Shown here piece after piece: positions 61,201 to 64,000 of a DNA stretch of 64,000 nt. The position numbers were made by a program, and so were the translations under genes. The notes under the pieces were generated by a model. The model ran no database searches. It was not told where the DNA came from and worked only from the letters and a program-made list of their open reading frames with translations. This stretch comes from Tipula vernalis (lineage: Eukaryota; Arthropoda; Insecta; Diptera; Tipulidae): positions 25,131,653 to 25,195,652 of the forward strand of contig OY282560.1 in assembly GCA_958295665.1 (NCBI GenBank), written 5' to 3'. The stretch's first letter is position 1; each line of letters begins with the position of its first letter.

Positions 61201-63260
61201 AACATTTCTTAGAAAATTCAATTTTATTGAAAATTAACTGTGCTATAGCCCACAAGTTTTTGGGCGGAAAAAATCTAAAATGGTCCGATTATGATGGTTG
61301 ATACCTCTATCAATAGGTTTCGGGACCTGTAATTGCTGTGACAATTTTCATTTTGATTGCTCGATTATTTCTAAACATTTCTTAGAAAATTCAATTTTAT
61401 TGAAAATTAACTGTGTTATAGCCCACAAGTTTTTGGGCGGCAAAAATCTAAAATGGTCCGATTATGATGGTTGATACCTCTATCAATAGGTTTCGGGACC
61501 TGTAATTGCTGTGACAATTTTCATTTTGATTGCTCGATTATTTCTAAACATTTCTTAGAAAATTCAATTTTATTGAAAATTAACTGTGCTATAGCCCACA
61601 CGTTTTTGGGCGGCAAAAATCTAAAATGGTCCGATTACGATGGTTGATACCTCTATCAATAGGTTTCGGGACCTGTAATTGCTGTGACAATTTTCATTTT
61701 GATTGCTCGATTATTTCTAAACATTTCTTAGAAAATTCAATTTTATTGAAAATTAACTGTGCTATAGCCCACAAGTTTTTGGGCGGCAAAAATCTAAAAT
61801 GGTCCGATTATGATGGTTGATACCTCTATCAATAGGTTTCGGGACCTGTAATTGCTGTGACAATTTTCATTTTGATTGCTCGATTATTTCTAAACATTTC
61901 TTAGAAAATTCAATTTTATTAAAAATTAACTGTGTTATAGCCCACAAGTTTTTGGGCGGCAAAAATCTAAAATGGTCCGATTACGATGGTTGATACCTCT
62001 ATCAATAGGTTTCGGGACCTGTAATTGCTGTGACAATTTTCATTTTGATTGCTCGATTATTTCTAAACATTTCTTAGAAAATTCAATTTTATTGAAAATT
62101 AACTGTGCTATAGCCCACAAGTTTTTGGGCGGCAAAAATCTAAAATGGTCCGATTATGATGGTTGATACCTCTATCAATAGGTTTCGGGACCTGTAATTG
62201 CTGTGACAGTTTTCATTTTGTTTGCTCGATTATTTCTAAACATTTCTTAGAAAATTCAATTTTATTGAAAATTAACTGTGCTATAGCCCACAAGTTTTTG
62301 GGCGGCAAAAATATAAAATGGTCCGATTATGATGGTTGATACCTCTATCAATAGGTTTCGGGACCTGTAATTGCTGTGACAATTTTCATTTTGATTGCTC
62401 GATTATTTCTAAACATTTCTTAGAAAATTCAATTTTATTGAAAATTAACTATGCTATAGCCCACAAGTTTTAGGGCGGCAAAAATCTAAAATGGTCCGAT
62501 TACGATGGTAGATACCTCTATCAATAGGTTTCGGGACCTGTAATTGCTGTGACAATTTTCATTTTGATTGCTCGATTATTTCTAAACATTTCTTAGAAAA
62601 TTCAATTTTATTGAAAATTAACTGTGCTATAGCCCACAAGTTTTTGGGCGGCAAAAATCTAAAATGGTCCGATTATGATGGTTGATACCTCTATCAATAG
62701 GTTTCGGGACCTGTAATTGCTGTGACAATTTTCATTTTGATTGCTCGATTATTTCTAAACATTTCTTAGAAAATTCAATTTTATTGAAAATTAACTGTGC
62801 TATAGCCCACAAGTTTTTGGGCGGCAAAAATCTAAAATGGTCCGATTATGATGGTTGATACCTCTATCAATAGGTTTCGGGACCTGTAATTGCTGTGACA
62901 ATTTTCATTTTGATTGCTCGATTATTTCTAAACATTTCTTAGAAAATTCAATTTTATTGAAAATTAACTATGCTATAGCCCACAAGTTTTAGGGCGGCAA
63001 AAATCTAAAATGGTCCGATTACGATGGTAGATACCTCTATCAATAGGTTTCGGGACCTGTAATTGCTGTGACAATTTTCATTTTGATTGCTCGATTATTT
63101 CTAAACATTTCTTAGAAAATTCAATTTTATTGAAAATTCACTGTGCTGTAACCCACAAGTTTTTGGGCGGCAAAAATCTAAAATGGTCCGATTACGATGG
63201 TTGATACCTCTATCAATACGTTTCGGGACCTGTAATTGCTGTGACAATTTTCATTTTGAT
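58290..63260 (+). repeat. Right-flank satellite variants shared 27 monomers apart
   Basis: AACTATGC with TTTAGGG (about 58296/62967), GGTAGATAC (about 58356/63027), TTCACTGTGCTGTAACCC (about 58460/63131) and CAATACGTTTC (about 58543/63214) recur 4671 bp (27 x 173) apart. AACTATGC also occurs at 62447, 519 bp (3 monomers) before 62966. Another pair, the TTCACTGTG monomer at 59330/61060, is 1730 bp apart. TATGATGG instead of TACGATGG predominates in this part. Confidence 0.8.
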
Positions 63261-63708
63261 TGCTCGATTATTTCTAAACATTTCTTAGAAAATTCAATTT
63301 TATTGAAAATTAACTGTGCTATAGCCCACAAGTTTTTGGGCGGCAAAAATCTAAAATGGTCCGATTATGATGGTTGATACCTCTATCAATAGGTTTCGGG
63401 ACCTGTAATTGCTGTGACAATTTTCATTTTGATTGCTCGATTATTCCTAAACATTTCTTAGAAAATTCAATTTTATTGAAAATTAACTGTGCTATAGCCC
63501 ACAAGTTTTTGGGCGGCAAAAATCTAAAATGGTCCGATTATGATGGTTGATACCTCTATCAATAGGTTTCGGGACCTGTAATTGCTGTGACAATTTTCAT
63601 TTTGATTGCTCGATTATTTCTAAACATTTCTTAGAAAATTCAATTTTATTGAAAATTAACTGTGCTATAGCCCACAAGTTTTTGGGCGGCAAAAATCTAA
63701 AATGGTCC

Positions 63709-63710
<2 letters not shown>

Positions 63711-63746
<36 letters not shown>

Positions 63747-64000
63747 CCTTCTGTAGGTGCAAAAAATCTTCAAAAGACTTTCGTCGAACGGCGATGGACG
63801 CCGCCCGACAGTTGAGATTTGACAGCTGCTCCTGTCACCTACTCACTAAAAATCACCTACAGCCCACGGGAAAACCGGACCGGAACCACTTTCGTATTAC
63901 TTCAGTCTGTCCCGTGCTGCCAGCCCTGTCAGGGCCCCTCGATTACTTCTCGCCTAGGAATCCACTAAGCACCCCTCTTCCCTCTTTCTCCGTAGCGTAG
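63711..64000 (-). mobile_element. Probable LINE 3' end, truncated by the window edge
   Basis: A run of 36 T (63711-63746) directly follows satellite sequence broken in the middle of a monomer, as expected for the poly(A) tail of a minus-strand retroelement. The adjoining 250 bp are much more GC-rich than the rest of the window. On the minus strand they contain GGTGATTTTTAGTGAGTAGG, similar to the LINE 3' tail at 36012-36139. The plus-strand 68-codon frame here is probably a shadow. The rest of the element lies beyond the window, so the family cannot be named. Confidence 0.6.

Larger units (their letters stand above)
40046..63716 (+). repeat. 173-bp satellite DNA array, about 137 monomers
   Basis: One uninterrupted head-to-tail array. 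The landmark ATGGTCCGATTA begins at 40174 and recurs to 63702, exactly 136 periods of 173 bp (two 7-bp deletions near 40464 and 40802 are offset by a 13-bp duplication near 43094 and one extra T near 57451). All monomers have the same orientation and most differ at only a few sites. Each monomer contains dyads: TTGATA-CCTC-TATCAA, GCCCA-(8 nt)-TGGGC, and TTCAAT-TTT-ATTGAA. The period is close to one nucleosome plus linker, as in many centromeric satellites. The array starts abruptly at ACCTGTAATTGC and ends in a T run. I do not recognise the satellite family. Confidence 0.98.

Noticed and set aside
40046..63716. CRISPR-like array
   Set aside because: The repeats are continuous 173-bp monomers without unique spacers, and the context is eukaryotic retroelements.
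40174..63756. Dozens of 64-aa plus-strand and 66-aa minus-strand ORFs as a gene family
   Set aside because: They are created by the 173-bp repeat itself. Plus and minus frames overlap each other, each overlaps the next by 22 nt, many copies carry a stop (TTTAGGG monomers), and the minus frames exist only where TTTTAATTTT replaces TTTTCATTTT. There is no sign of coding selection.

Overview
The window reads as eukaryotic nuclear DNA, most likely from an insect and plausibly a higher fly. It is strongly AT-rich. Its protein homologies are to transposable elements of types common in insects: a BEL/Pao LTR element, a Ty3/gypsy LTR element, an I/LOA-like LINE with an RNase H domain, and a mariner-like element. 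There are also several kinds of tandem repeat. I found no convincing host gene, no rRNA, no clear tRNA and no CRISPR array. The species assignment is an inference from element content only.

Layout. 1-8080 is AT-rich non-coding DNA with diverged ~650-780 bp repeats (about 3.1-4.6 kb) and three inverted repeats (4973-5042, 5468-5610, 7403-7471). 8085-13130 is a 5 kb, nearly C-free field of GTTAAA-type short repeats. It includes a pure 8-bp array, a pure 7-bp array, a unique 320-bp island and an inserted 152-bp palindromic MITE. 13333-13893 is an internally deleted mariner-like element with TIRs and TA target duplications. 16300-16535 may be a tRNA-derived SINE, and it abuts a decayed BEL/Pao element (about 16536-20240). 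21867-22718 is an array of about 104 copies of an 8-bp TGTCAGTC unit. 25880-26845 holds four diverged ~300-bp tandem repeats, the last one interrupted by the poly(A) end of a minus-strand LINE (26846 to about 31960). That LINE has an intact ORF1 and a nearly intact ORF2 with two frameshifts. A degenerate minus-strand Ty3/gypsy element follows (about 32640-36010), then a short LINE 3' tail (36012-36139) and an unrecognised 184-codon ORF (36249-36803).

The last third, 40046-63716, is one uninterrupted head-to-tail satellite of 173-bp monomers. There are 136 full periods between the first and last copies of one landmark, plus a partial monomer. It shows multi-monomer (higher-order) duplications: a near-identical 10-mer tandem pair, an 11-12-monomer block repeated 15 monomers away, 4-mer and 2-mer pairs, and a 3-monomer block repeated 27 monomers away. 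It ends at a 36-T run that begins what looks like another minus-strand LINE 3' end (63711-64000).

The picture is of repeat-dense heterochromatin or pericentromere. The many 64-aa ORFs in the satellite are by-products of the repeat and should not be taken as genes. The coding sequences worth keeping are the LINE ORFs, the pseudogenised retrotransposon domains and the orphan ORF at 36249.
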